64,000 nt of DNA from CAZJLP01 sp964546955 (GTDB lineage: Bacteria; Verrucomicrobiota; Verrucomicrobiia; Opitutales; Opitutaceae), in contig CAZJLP010000003.1 of the NCBI GenBank assembly GCA_964546955.1, positions 120,484-184,483 of the forward strand, written 5' to 3'. The notes under the pieces were generated by a model. It was not told the DNA's origin. It made no database searches and worked only from the letters and a program-made list of their open reading frames with translations. A program made the translations under genes and the position numbers. Positions 46,197 to 56,300 of this stretch are shown piece by piece. Positions within the stretch are counted from its first letter, which is position 1. Each line of letters opens with the position of its first letter.

Positions 46197-46874
46197 TTAC
46201 TTAAACGACTCCAACTCGGCCGCGGTCCAGGGCTTGCTGCCGCGATTGGCGGCTTCACGGACTTCCTTGACCTTTTCCGGAGCGATGGGCGCGCCGGTGT
46301 TGCCGAAGTCGGTGCGAATGTAAGTGAGGACGTGAGCCACGCGCTCGTCGGACCAATTGTATTGACCGCCTTGACCAAAGGACGGCATGGCGACAGCGCC
46401 AGCGTACTTCGTGCCGGCCACGGTGATCTCGCCGGTCAAGCCGTGCAGGACCACGCGAATGAGCCGTTCGTCGCTGCCCGTCACCCACTCGGAGTTTGCC
46501 AGCGGCGGATACAGGCCGGGAACCCCCGCGCCGGTCGGGCCGTGGCAGGTCACGCAAGCTCCGCCCGAGTTATACAACGACTTCCCGATTTTGACCGGGT
46601 CGACGGCCGTTGCCTGAACCGGTCCTTTGCTGGGTACATAACGCGTGTCCGTTGCTAAAGGATCGAAGCCCGCGACATTGTGAACGAAGAAAATCGAGGT
46701 AACCAGAATCAAGCTGGACATCACGCCGAGAAGCGCGAGCGGCATGGGCGAATAGCCCTCCTTGCGCTCCGGTTTCTTATGCGTGAGGTGCTCGTGGACG
46801 GATTGCAGGCTGGCGTCAGAAGCGCCCGATTGCTCGAGCTGCGGCGTGGTGCGTTGCGGCGTGCGTGAACTCAT
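46197..46874 (-). CDS. Membrane-anchored monohaem cytochrome c (CcoP-like position)
   Basis: 225 aa. A polar N-terminus (~40 aa) and one membrane helix (LALLGVMSSLILVTSIFFV) precede one class I cytochrome c domain: haem motif CVTCH, downstream LYPPLANSEWVTG, and the probable axial Met in AVAMPSFGQ. CcoP of cbb3 oxidases normally has two haems, so this is a one-haem version or an unrelated donor. It is the last gene of the operon and overlaps ccoO (ATGA). Confidence 0.82.
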   Translation of the reverse strand: MSSRTPQRTTPQLEQSGASDASLQSVHEHLTHKKPERKEGYSPMPLALLGVMSSLILVTSIFFVHNVAGFDPLATDTRYVPSKGPVQATAVDPVKIGKSLYNSGGACVTCHGPTGAGVPGLYPPLANSEWVTGSDERLIRVVLHGLTGEITVAGTKYAGAVAMPSFGQGGQYNWSDERVAHVLTYIRTDFGNTGAPIAPEKVKEVREAANRGSKPWTAAELESFK

Positions 46875-47584
46875 TTGTGGCCCTCCGCCTTCTTTTCGTC
46901 TTTCTTCGCGCCATCCGTGGCTGGCGTATAAACTTTCTTCGCCTCGTCTGGATACGCGTAGGTATCCTTCAAGCTGAGCAAATAGGCCACCAGCGCTTCA
47001 CCGCGAGCGGTAGGAACAATCTCTTCTCCAGGACCCGCGGCATAGGGCGCGGGCAACTGAATCGCGTTCGCCGAAGGCTGGCCAACGATCTTTCGCTTTT
47101 CAAAGAGGAAGCGATAAGGAGGCATGACGGAGCCTTTGGAAGTGAGTTGCGGATCGTAAAGGTGTTTGTAGTGCCAGGCGGCATCGTACGTCCGATCGCC
47201 TTCCGCCTTGCGTGCGCCCACATTGCGCAGATCCGGACCGATCCGGACCGAACCTAGCTGAACGCGTGGTTCGCGGAGGTAGTCGCGGGCGACGCTGGAA
47301 CGCGGCGCCTCCATCGCGGGATTGCCCCAGCCCCGAGCAAGGTCGGAACTGATGCCATCGCGGCGGACCTGCTGGGTATGGCAATGGACGCATCCGAGAT
47401 CCTGATAGACGATCTTTCCCTGCGCAGCGACGCCCGGCAGCGGGAGCGGATGCGCTTTGTTTTCCATTTCGTCCACATGGGGACCGATCTTGCCGTACGA
47501 GATCTGGTTGCTCAGCACGAGACCCGTCCAGGAGAACGCCAGGAGGGAGAAAATGCCGAGGAAGATAAAAGGCGCGCGTTTCAT
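46871..47584 (-). CDS. ccoO: cbb3-type oxidase subunit II (CcoO-like), monohaem cytochrome c
   Basis: 237 aa with one N-terminal membrane helix. Haem motif CVHCH lies in YQDLGCVHCHTQQVRRDG, followed by the CcoO signatures RDYLREPRVQLGSVRIGPDL and KGSVMPPYRFLF (axial Met). These are all intact, so it should carry haem c. The C-terminus is Lys-rich. It is translationally coupled both to the CcoN-like gene (TAATG) and to the downstream cytochrome (ATGA). The intact state contrasts with the degenerate CcoN partner. Confidence 0.87.
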   Translation of the reverse strand: MKRAPFIFLGIFSLLAFSWTGLVLSNQISYGKIGPHVDEMENKAHPLPLPGVAAQGKIVYQDLGCVHCHTQQVRRDGISSDLARGWGNPAMEAPRSSVARDYLREPRVQLGSVRIGPDLRNVGARKAEGDRTYDAAWHYKHLYDPQLTSKGSVMPPYRFLFEKRKIVGQPSANAIQLPAPYAAGPGEEIVPTARGEALVAYLLSLKDTYAYPDEAKKVYTPATDGAKKDEKKAEGHK

Positions 47585-49056
47585 TAGGCGGTGACCTCCA
47601 TCTGAGGAGCGGAGCGGAAGAGGGTCGACGCCGAGACATTCGGCGCGCGTTTTGCGGTGAGTAACTTCACGAAATTCACCAGGAAAGCCACTTGGCCGAG
47701 ACCGAGGAGCCCCAAACCCACCGCATGCATCAGGAAGTAGGAATTCAGGTCTTGCACGATCTGCAGCACCGGACGGCCCGCATTCGCAAGTTCACTCCCC
47801 TGCTTTGCACCGCCCGCCGCCAAGGCGAAAAAGATCACTAACGTTCCGAGGATCGAGAGCCAGAGATGAGCCTTGATCAGGCCGGCCGAGGGCCATGCTT
47901 TCAACGTCAGGCGCGGAGCAAAAAAGTAAATCGCTCCAAACGCCGCCATGGTGAAAAAGCCGACGAACGTGAGATGCACCTGGCTCTCGGCGAAAAGAGT
48001 GAGCGAAAGGCCTGCGGCCCAGCTCGGCACCGACAGGATGATGGTGAGCAACGAGCTCACCAGGTAACTCAGCAAGGCAAACGCGCAGAACTTCAGGGCT
48101 GCGCTCTCCTTCACCGCGCTCCAACCCGCCTTGAACGAGCCAAAGAGATTGATCGAAATGATCATCAGCGGAACGATCGCCATGAAGGCAGACGCTGCGC
48201 CGGCCGCCTGGACCCAAGCCGGTACCGGTGCGCCCAGCAACCGTTGTGTGCCCATCCAGCTATTGCAGAGAGCATAGGACCAGAAGCCAAGCGGCGCCAA
48301 ATAATAGGCATCGATCGCCTTCCCGGTCACCTTGGGGAGAAGATAGTAAATCGCCGCAAGTCCGACGGAGCCAAACCACAAGGTCAGCAAATTGTGAACG
48401 TACCAGGCATTGACGATCGATTGCACCGTGCCGCGCACAGGTACGAAGTTCAGCATCAGCTGGGCCACAGCGAAGACCCACGGAAACCAAAACATCGCTC
48501 CCAGGATATAACCCTGCGAGATATAGACGTGCGAGTACCGGCGATTGCGGAAAACATCGAGTAACCACACGGTCATCAGCGCGAAGGAGATAAGAAGAAA
48601 GGGTCCGACGTACTTCGGCATTTCCAACCCTTCGATTCCGCTGCTGTCGCCGTAAAGGATGCCACCGATGCCGACGGTCACGCCCAAGTTCCAGAACAGC
48701 GCGGCGACGAGGAGCAGATTGCCGTAGCGCAGCGTGGATCCGGAAAGACGGGCAAAGATCCACAAGCTCGCCGCTACCGCAGCGTTCACGCCCCAGCCAT
48801 AAAAAAGAGCATTCGTCGCGGCCGGCGTGACGCGTCCGTACGTCAGCCATTCGCAGTTGGCCAGGAACTCCGGGTTTTGGAGCTTGAAGGACGAAGCCAG
48901 CCCGAACGCGATTGCCACGAAGAGCCACAACAGCCCGGCGGCGATCGAGAACAAGACGGGAACGCGCAGCGAGGTGTCGATTTGCGCGGGCTCTGCGCCG
49001 TGGGCCGCAACAGCGGCTACGACACGGTGTTGAGGAGCGGTGGAAGCAGAGGCCAT
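47584..49056 (-). CDS. CcoN-like haem-copper oxidase subunit I lacking most metal ligands
   Basis: 490 aa with about 12 membrane helices, alignable by eye to CcoN along its length. The TM2 motif that in CcoN carries the low-spin haem His (pattern GRLRPLHTSAV) reads GRVTPAATNAL, with Ala80 at the His. The first CuB His is kept (His221 in WYVHNLLTLWFGS). The CuB His-His pair (pattern GPHHL) reads GTQRLL, that is Gln271-Arg272. The His-x-His for the two haems reads SQVHLTFVGF, so the high-spin ligand is Gln359 and only His361 remains. The helices and the segment PVPAWVQ are well preserved, so it is not a decaying pseudogene. O2 reduction by the standard mechanism looks impossible. Confidence 0.8.
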   Translation of the reverse strand: MASASTAPQHRVVAAVAAHGAEPAQIDTSLRVPVLFSIAAGLLWLFVAIAFGLASSFKLQNPEFLANCEWLTYGRVTPAATNALFYGWGVNAAVAASLWIFARLSGSTLRYGNLLLVAALFWNLGVTVGIGGILYGDSSGIEGLEMPKYVGPFLLISFALMTVWLLDVFRNRRYSHVYISQGYILGAMFWFPWVFAVAQLMLNFVPVRGTVQSIVNAWYVHNLLTLWFGSVGLAAIYYLLPKVTGKAIDAYYLAPLGFWSYALCNSWMGTQRLLGAPVPAWVQAAGAASAFMAIVPLMIISINLFGSFKAGWSAVKESAALKFCAFALLSYLVSSLLTIILSVPSWAAGLSLTLFAESQVHLTFVGFFTMAAFGAIYFFAPRLTLKAWPSAGLIKAHLWLSILGTLVIFFALAAGGAKQGSELANAGRPVLQIVQDLNSYFLMHAVGLGLLGLGQVAFLVNFVKLLTAKRAPNVSASTLFRSAPQMEVTA

Positions 49057-49124
49057 GAGTAAAAAAGATCGAAGAGAACGGAACGCGTGGAGTCAGGCAA
49101 GACGGCGCTGCGGCCGAGAGGCGG

Positions 49125-49418
49125 TCACTTCTTCGGGTTGAGCTCCTTGATGGTGAGTTCGACCGCGCGATCGACGGGGAGTTGGACGACGCCCTTCTGC
49201 TGATCGATCCAGGCGTATTCCTTGGTCGCCTTCTCATCCTTGTTGCGCTGCTCCTTCAAGAGGTCCTGGCGCTGCTCGGCTGTCTTCGCTCCATCGGGAA
49301 GAGGCTGCGGCTTGTGCCCGGAATAAGCGATGACGACGATCAGCACGAAGATCGCCACACCGCCGAGCGCGGCAATCACCGTGGCCAAGAAATTGGTCTT
49401 TGAATTCGTGTCACTCAT
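49125..49418 (-). CDS. Small single-helix membrane protein of the ACIII operon
   Basis: 97 aa. A short polar N-terminus is followed by one membrane helix (FLATVIAALGGVAIFVLIVV) and a ~60-residue soluble part that ends in EYAWIDQQKGVVQLPVDRA and VELTIKELNPKK. Short proteins with a similar 'Y-x-W-x-D ... G-x-x-x-x-P-x-D-x-A' tail occur, from memory, in other ACIII/oxidase clusters. Its start overlaps the actF stop by 8 bp. It could be an accessory ACIII or oxidase subunit. Function is inferred only from position. Confidence 0.75.
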   Translation of the reverse strand: MSDTNSKTNFLATVIAALGGVAIFVLIVVIAYSGHKPQPLPDGAKTAEQRQDLLKEQRNKDEKATKEYAWIDQQKGVVQLPVDRAVELTIKELNPKK

Positions 49419-50685
49419 GGTGGGTGAGAGATTCGCCGATGCGCGGATCGCGGATAGGAATGAGTTTCTGAGTCGGCAGGTGCTTCAGATACGACCAGAT
49501 GCAAATACCGCCGACGCCGATCACGGAAGACAGCGTCCAGACGAGATTCAGCGAAAGAAACGGGAGCGGGTTCCCGTGATCGTCCTTCAGGGCCGGCAGA
49601 ACGTTGTAGCAGATATCGATGAAGATGATGACCAGAATCCAAATTGCGGCCAAACGGATGCGGGAGGGCGTCACCTTGCGACGATACGAAAGCAGATAGA
49701 GAAACGGCGCAAAGAAGTGACCGAAGAGGATCACGAAACCGACATACTTCCATTGGTTCGCCGAGCCGTCTGCGTTGATTTCGCGGAGGTTGGACCAAAA
49801 CGTTTCCTCGGGCACGTTCGCGTTCCAGATCAGAAAGTACTGCGAAAACGTCACGTACGCCCAGAAGACCGTAAAGGCGAACATCAGCTGACCGATCGAG
49901 TGAAAATGATTCGTATTGAGGACGCCCTTGTAATCTCCGCGGAGCAGCAGCCAAACCATGATGATTACGCCGAAACTCAGCGCCCCGCGCACGCAGTTGG
50001 CGAAGAACCAGACGCCGTACATGGTGGAGAACCAGTGGTATTCGAGACTCTTGATCCAGTAGATTGCTGCGAACGTAAGAGCTAGGGCGACCAGCGGAAT
50101 ACCCATGGCCGCCGTCTTCCGATTCATGAACGTCCAGCGGAGATCGCCGTCGCGATCCTGCATGAACGAGGCACGCTGAACACGGCCTGAGAGCCAGACC
50201 CAGATCAGGAAGAACGCGACCGTCATCCCGGTGAACATTCCGCGATTGAGGAATCCTTCCTTTTTCACGTAGAGCGGGTCGCTGCCGACCGTGCCGTGGC
50301 CGTGCAGCTCATGTGCCTTGTCCATCCAGGGCCAGATGATGTCGGTCGTGCCCGGAACCCAGGCAAGGATGACGAGGGGAAGGAAAAGAATCGCGAGCGG
50401 CTTGAACGCGTTCACCCCATGCTCGAATTGGCGGCGAATCACCGTGGACCATGACGCGTCGAAGATATGGTGAATGAGGATCAGTAGCAGCATTCCGATG
50501 GCCATGGCGGTCCAATAGGAAACGCCGACCAACCAGGCATGCGCCACGTTGTGTCCGTTGTGTGGGAGAAGCGCTCCGATGAGCGTGACCACAATGCCGG
50601 CGATGCCGACAATCAGCGCTTTTTTGGCGCCGCTGGCGGAGGCAGCCGGAAGGTCCGCGGAAGCGGTGGCAGCGTGGGTGCTCAT
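49411..50685 (-). CDS. actF: ACIII subunit ActF, integral membrane
   Basis: 424 aa with about ten membrane helices. It aligns in order and character with ActF (NrfD-like fold, paralogous to ActC): the first helix region KALIVGIAGIVVTLIGALL, the loop HVAH-type segment HNVAHAWLVGVSYW, and FHSIGQLMFAFTVFWAYVTF with SQYFLIWNANVPEETFW. ActF is a membrane subunit of quinol:cytochrome c oxidoreductase ACIII. ATGA overlap with actE. Confidence 0.88.
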   Translation of the reverse strand: MSTHAATASADLPAASASGAKKALIVGIAGIVVTLIGALLPHNGHNVAHAWLVGVSYWTAMAIGMLLLILIHHIFDASWSTVIRRQFEHGVNAFKPLAILFLPLVILAWVPGTTDIIWPWMDKAHELHGHGTVGSDPLYVKKEGFLNRGMFTGMTVAFFLIWVWLSGRVQRASFMQDRDGDLRWTFMNRKTAAMGIPLVALALTFAAIYWIKSLEYHWFSTMYGVWFFANCVRGALSFGVIIMVWLLLRGDYKGVLNTNHFHSIGQLMFAFTVFWAYVTFSQYFLIWNANVPEETFWSNLREINADGSANQWKYVGFVILFGHFFAPFLYLLSYRRKVTPSRIRLAAIWILVIIFIDICYNVLPALKDDHGNPLPFLSLNLVWTLSSVIGVGGICIWSYLKHLPTQKLIPIRDPRIGESLTHHE

Positions 50686-51329
50686 TTGATACCGAGAGTA
50701 CGTTTGGCGTCAGGGTCGATCACGTCGGCCGGCGTGCCGGCTTGAGCGCGCTGAAGAGCGCGCACGTAAGCGACAACGGCCCAGCGCTCCTGCGGCACCA
50801 AGCGGTCGCCGTACGGGAGCATGGTCGCCTTGCCATGGGTGATGGTGTTGAAAATTTCTCCTTCGGGCATCTGGCGGAACTTGTCCTGATGGAAGTTGGC
50901 CGGAGCGCCCCAACCGTACGCGGCGACGATACCTTTGCCGTCACCCAGGGCACCGTGGCAGGGAGTGCAGTTGATGCCGTAGAGCTTGCGCCCCTGTTCC
51001 ATCAACTGCGCGTTGACTTGAACGCTGGCCGGAAATCCCCGGGCAAACTGACCTTTCGCATCCTTGCCCAAGTCGTGGTGGTCTTCGTTGCGAAGGAATG
51101 CCGCGTCGAGTTCGGGCGTGCGGCCGCGCGCGACAACGCCGGGAGGCGGGACGCGATCGGCCCGGCCGTCGGCGAAGAACGCGCTCGGCGCCTGCGGTCG
51201 GAATTTGGGCTGGCGGTCCATGTCAGGGAAGACTTCGAGCGGCGCCTTGCCGGTGATGCTTCCACGGAAGCCCAGGACGGAGACCGTGAGCACACAAATG
51301 AGTGCGAAAACGAGATAGGCGTAACGCAT
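50682..51329 (-). CDS. actE: ACIII subunit ActE, monohaem cytochrome c
   Basis: 215 aa with an N-terminal signal or anchor helix (AYLVFALICVLTVSVLGF). The segment VFPDMDRQPKFRPQAPSAFF is typical of ActE, and the single haem motif CTPCH is in GRKLYGINCTPCHGALGDGKG, with a probable axial Met in KATMLPYGD. It receives electrons from ActB/ActA in the periplasm. The start is 4 bp after the actD stop. Confidence 0.9.
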   Translation of the reverse strand: MRYAYLVFALICVLTVSVLGFRGSITGKAPLEVFPDMDRQPKFRPQAPSAFFADGRADRVPPPGVVARGRTPELDAAFLRNEDHHDLGKDAKGQFARGFPASVQVNAQLMEQGRKLYGINCTPCHGALGDGKGIVAAYGWGAPANFHQDKFRQMPEGEIFNTITHGKATMLPYGDRLVPQERWAVVAYVRALQRAQAGTPADVIDPDAKRTLGIK

Positions 51330-51332
51330 GGC

Positions 51333-51866
51333 TCAGGGCTCCAGTTCGGTGATTTCCTTCCCGCCGGCAGTGGCGAGCAGGGTCTTGGTGTTGCCCAAAT
51401 TGAATTTCGGGTCGCGCGCCTCGATCACGATGAAGAAGCGATCGTCCATCCCGCGGTAGAACTTGTCGTACTTCTGAACCGGATGATAGTGCATTGGCAG
51501 GCGGTTCACAAAAAACATGCCCCCGATCGTCGCGAAAGCGGTGAACAGAATCGTCAATTCGTAGGAAACGGGGAAAGCGAACATCGGGCTGAAATACGGT
51601 TTTCCGCCCACCACCAGCGGATAGTCGTACGCATTCATGAACCAGATCATCGACATGCCCGTGCAGAAGCCCGTGATGCCGCCGGCCAGGGAAAACCGCG
51701 GCACAATTGAGCGCTTCAAGCCCATCGCCTTGTCCAAACCGTGGACCGGAAACGGCGTGATGCAGTCCCAGAACTTGAAGCCCGCGTCGCGCACTTTCTC
51801 CGCGCCGTGGTACAGATCCGCGACGTTATCGAAGGTGGCAATGAGACCGTAAGGTTGTGTAGCCAT
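51333..51866 (-). CDS. actD: ACIII subunit ActD (DUF3341)
   Basis: 177 aa with two membrane helices. DUF3341 signatures: YGLIATFDNVADLYHGAEKV and FKFWDCITPFPVHGLDKAMG (cytoplasmic alpha/beta part), then the helix hairpin and NRLPMHYHPVQ near the C-terminus. ActD is a structural cytoplasmic-facing subunit of ACIII. It starts 6 bp downstream of actC. Confidence 0.92.
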   Translation of the reverse strand: MATQPYGLIATFDNVADLYHGAEKVRDAGFKFWDCITPFPVHGLDKAMGLKRSIVPRFSLAGGITGFCTGMSMIWFMNAYDYPLVVGGKPYFSPMFAFPVSYELTILFTAFATIGGMFFVNRLPMHYHPVQKYDKFYRGMDDRFFIVIEARDPKFNLGNTKTLLATAGGKEITELEP

Positions 51867-51872
51867 GGTCGA

Positions 51873-53360
51873 TTAGTGTTTGCCTCCGCCTTGCTGCACG
51901 CTCGCCGGGTCGCCGAAACCGGTCTTGTCGTCGCCGTGATGGTGATCGCCATGAACGTCCGCTTGCGGGGTAACAGCCTTGATTTCCGCCATTGGCATGA
52001 CGGGGAGGAAACGGATGAAGAGCAGGAACAGCACCGAGAAGACGCCGAACGTTCCGAAGAAGGTGAAGATTTCGACGATCGACGGGGAATAGTAACCCCA
52101 GCTCGACGGCAAGAAATCGCGGGCGAGGGACGTCACGATGATCACGAAGCGTTCGAACCACATGCCGACGTTGACGAAGATCGAGAGCACCCAGACCAGC
52201 GTCGTGTTGCGGCGGACGCGCGAAGACCAGAAAAACTGCGGCGTGATCACGTTGCACGTGATCATCATGAAGTAGGCCCACCAGTAGTGGCCGAACGCGC
52301 GGTTCACGAAGGCGAAACCTTCGTAGGGGTTCGCGCCGTACCAGGCGATGAAGAACTCCATCGCGTACGCGTAACCCACCATCGTGCCCGTGGCCAAGGT
52401 GATCTTGCACATGCAGTCGATGTGGTACTGCGTGATCAGGTCTTCCAGTTTGTAGATCGCTCGCAGCGGCAGCATGAGCGTGAGCACCATGCCGAAGCCC
52501 GAAAAGATCGCGCCGGCCACGAAGTACGGCGGGAAGATCGTCGTATGCCAACCGGGGATCAGCGAGACCGCGAAGTCGAACGACACGATGGTGTGCACCG
52601 ACAACACCAGCGGAGTCGAGATACCGGCCAGGATCAAGTACGCCATTTCGTAGTTGCTCCAGTGTCGGTTCGAACCGCGCCAGCCCATGGCAAAGAAGCC
52701 GTACAGCCACGCCCGGACGCGATTGCCGGCGACGAGAAAGCGGTCGCGTAGAACCGCGAGGTCGGGGATGAGGCCGATGTACCAGAAAAGCACCGAAACC
52801 GTACCGTAGGTGGACACCGCGAAGACGTCCCACTCCAGCGGAGAACGGAAGTTCTGCCAGACGTAGTTCGAAGTCGGGATCGGGAAGAGGTACCAGGCGA
52901 ACCAGACACGACCCACGTGGAAAACGGGGAAGATCGCGGCGCAAACCACCGCGAAGATCGTCATCGCTTCCGCCGCGCGATTGATCGACGTGCGCCACTT
53001 CTGCCGGAGAAGGCACAAGATCGCGGAGATCAATGTACCAGCGTGGCCGATGCCGATCCAAAACACGAAGTTGACGATGTCCCAAGCCCAATTGACCGGA
53101 TTCGCGTGGCCCCACACGCCGACACCCGTCGAGACGAGGTAGGTGATGCCGGCCACGGTGAACGAGGCGATGAAGCAGGCGACAACAAAGCAAACCCACC
53201 ACCACGTCGGGGTCTTGCCTTCGATGATTCCGCAGATCTTTTCGGTGATCCAGCCGAAGCTCCGGTTGTTTTCAACCAGGACCGCGCGCGGAAGCGACGC
53301 GGGCTGAACTTCGCTCAGGATGGCCGGAGCGGCGTGGGCAGAGGCGTGATGAGCGGCCAT
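51873..53360 (-). CDS. actC: ACIII subunit ActC (NrfD family)
   Basis: 495 aa with about ten membrane helices. NrfD/PsrC type: WWWVCFVVACFIASFTVAGI near the start, GIGHAGTLISAILCLLRQKW, and HTIVSFDFAVSLIPGWHTTI. ActC holds a quinol site and putative proton paths in ACIII. The start shares one base with the actB stop (TAATG). The C-terminal tail is His- and Asp-rich. Confidence 0.93.
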   Translation of the reverse strand: MAAHHASAHAAPAILSEVQPASLPRAVLVENNRSFGWITEKICGIIEGKTPTWWWVCFVVACFIASFTVAGITYLVSTGVGVWGHANPVNWAWDIVNFVFWIGIGHAGTLISAILCLLRQKWRTSINRAAEAMTIFAVVCAAIFPVFHVGRVWFAWYLFPIPTSNYVWQNFRSPLEWDVFAVSTYGTVSVLFWYIGLIPDLAVLRDRFLVAGNRVRAWLYGFFAMGWRGSNRHWSNYEMAYLILAGISTPLVLSVHTIVSFDFAVSLIPGWHTTIFPPYFVAGAIFSGFGMVLTLMLPLRAIYKLEDLITQYHIDCMCKITLATGTMVGYAYAMEFFIAWYGANPYEGFAFVNRAFGHYWWAYFMMITCNVITPQFFWSSRVRRNTTLVWVLSIFVNVGMWFERFVIIVTSLARDFLPSSWGYYSPSIVEIFTFFGTFGVFSVLFLLFIRFLPVMPMAEIKAVTPQADVHGDHHHGDDKTGFGDPASVQQGGGKH

Positions 53361-56300
53361 TAGCTGAGTCCTCCGATGGTGGTGATTTTCTGGAGCAACG
53401 AATGGCCCTTCTTCTCAGGCGTGCCGTGTTTGTGTTCCGGCGTGTCGTGCTTTCCGGCTCCGCCAGTGGCGGGCGCACCGTGATCGTGGCCTTCATGGCC
53501 ATGCTCTTCGTGCGCGGGATGATTCTTGTTGTTATACTCGATCCGGCTGGCGGGCAGCGCGGCATAATCCGGCATAGCCTTGTTCGGATTGCGCAGCTTG
53601 CCGCCGTAGGTCGTCCGCGGGCGCGTATTCAAATAGCCGAGCACCGCGTAATCCTGCGTGCGCGCCTTGGCTTTCGAGACCGCGCTGTTCGGATCGAGGA
53701 TGTCGCCGAAGACGATTGCGTCGACCGGACACGTTTGCTGGCAGGCAGTCTTGACCGCGCCGTCGGGCACGCGCACCTGGTCGGTGTCGCGAGCTTTGAC
53801 CTTCTGCGCGATTTTGGCGGCCTGGATGCGTTGCACGCAGTACGTGCACTTTTCCATGACGCCACGCATGCGCACGGAGACGTCCGGATTCTTCGCCATT
53901 TTGACCAGTTCCGGCACACCACTCGGTCCGAGCGGCCCCATGTACAGGTTGTCGAGCTGTCGCTTGTTCCAATCGAAGAAATTGAAGCGGCGAACTTTGT
54001 ACGGACAGTTATTCGCGCAATAGCGGGTGCCGATGCAACGATTGTAGGCCATCGCGTTGATGCCTTCCTCGTCGTGCACCGTCGCGTTGACGGGACACAC
54101 CGTCTCACAAGGAGCGAGTTCGCAATGAACGCACGTCATCGGCTGGAGCGAAACCTGCGGATCCTCGGGGATCTCGCGGTTGCCGGGACCGCCGAACGCG
54201 GCGCCCTCGGCTTTGCCATCCGAATAATAGCGGTCCAAACGAATCCAGTGCATCTCACGGCCGCGGAGGACCTGATCCTTGCCGACGATCGGGATGTTAT
54301 TCTCGGCCTGGCAGGCGATCACGCAGGCGTTGCACCCAATGCAGGTGTTGAGATCGATCTCCATGCCCCACTGATGCAGGCCATTCAGATCGGGATTATC
54401 GTAGAGCGAATTGCCGCGCGGAGTTCCGACGTGAATGCGTTTTTTGAAGTCAGCCTCGCTCTCGCCTGGCAGCCTCTTGCCCTGTTCGCCCAAAACGGCC
54501 GGAGTATGCGACTCCATGCCGATTTCGTTTACATAGCCTGGCTTGTTTTTGAAACTTTCGGGACTGCCGTCGTCGAAGTTGGCTTCGCGCACGATGTCGC
54601 GGCCCTCCATCGACCAGTGCTCCTGCGTATTGGCCAGCAGGTAACGTTCGCCCGTGAGTTTAAGCGTCGCACCGGTGGCGATCGACATCGCTCCGGACGT
54701 GCGGGCGGGATAAAAATTGTGGCCCTGTCCCGTGCCCACGCGGCCGTGAAAGCCAGCGTCCTTCTTTCGGCCATAACCCAACGGAAGGACGATCGTGAAG
54801 TTCGAGAGACCCGGCTGAATGTGCAGCGGTCCGCGAACGGTCCGTCCACCGATAGTCACCTCGGCGATATGGGCGTTCTCCTTGCCAATGGTGAAATCGT
54901 TTTCCTCGATGCGCGAGGCGGCGGCGAGGCCGTTCAGACTCGGGGTGATCTTCAGTTCCTTGCCGAGGCGAGGGCTGATCAGAATGGCATTGTCCCAGGC
55001 GATCTTGGTGATCGGATCCGGCAACTCCTGCAGCCAGCCATTATTGGCAAAGCGTCCATCGTCCACCTTGTAGTCGTGGAGGAAGCGAACTTCGAGATTG
55101 TCCGCGCTGAAAGCGACGAACTTCGGAGCCTCGTTCACCAGGCGCGTAATCCCCGCGGCAATGGGCGCGATTGTTGCGCGACGGTAGCCGGAGTTTTCGA
55201 GTAAACCGTCGTGCAGGAACTTGCGGAAAGCCTTTTCCGGGTCGGTTGCCCGGGCGAAACCGGTCACCGTTTGGAAAACGAGCGTGTAGGGATCGGTGGT
55301 GGCCTCGCCCGCGATGCGAGCGAGCACTTCGATTTCGGTCAGCCCGTTGAACAGAGGCTGAATCATCGGCTGCACGGGGACGACCGTCCCATCGATCGTG
55401 CGAGCATCGCCCCAGGCTTCGAGGTAGTGCGTCGCCGCAATGTGAACACGCTGGGCGGAAGCGACGGACGACGTTTCGTCGCCGTAGTAGCCGTAGCGAA
55501 TCACTTCCGGCACTTGCTTCTGCAGTGCGGCCCAGTCCAAGTCGGCCGGCGCGTTGTAGGCCGGATTGCCGTTGAGCACGACAAGCGTCTTGACCGCACC
55601 CGACTTAATGGCCGCGGCGACGTCGTTGATTGAGGCCGCCGCGGGTGTGTCGAGTTCGAGCAGTTCGACAGTCTGGCCGAAATTGCCGAGGGCCGCATTG
55701 ATCGCGTGCACGACCGCATGCACCGCGGCGGGCTGATGAGGCCCCGCGACAACGACACTCGCGCCCTTGTGATCGAGAAGGTCCTGCGCGCACGCTTCGA
55801 TCCACTTGATCGCCGCCGGATCCAGTCCTTGGGCAAGCGAGGCAAACTGCGCGCCGCCCACCTTCGCTGCCAGCGCACCGGCAAAGGCGAGGATGTGGCT
55901 GCTGGCGAGACGAAGGCGATGATCGGCCATCGAGCCGGTCAGCGTCAGGCTGCTCTCGGCCACATACAGGCGATTCATATCGTCGTCCTTAGAGACGACG
56001 CGACGGCCCTTTGAAAATTCCCGGGCGTAGTAGAGCGTGCCCGACTCTGCGCGCAAGAAATCGGCGTCGAGCGAGAGGATGCGTTTCGCGCGGCCAAACT
56101 GGTAGAGCGGACGCACATTGCGCCCGAAGACTGCTTGGGCGACCGAGGTCGGCGGCTCATCCGAAACTGGCTCATATTCGGCCCAGATCGCGCGCGGGAA
56201 CTTGGCCTTCAGGCGAGCGACGAGCGCCGCGCGCGTGAGAGAGCTCGACTCATCGGCCAGAAACGCGAGGCCGGCGCCGCCATTGCCGCCATACGTCCGG

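Noticed and set aside
47584..49056. A functional cbb3-type cytochrome c oxidase subunit I
   Set aside because: Overall similarity and the CcoO neighbour suggest it, but the haem and copper ligands are replaced (Ala80, Gln271-Arg272, Gln359), so I call it CcoN-like only.
53402..55204. A 600-codon open frame antisense to actB
   Set aside because: Shadow of a strongly conserved gene; composition is Arg/Val/His-rich without motifs.
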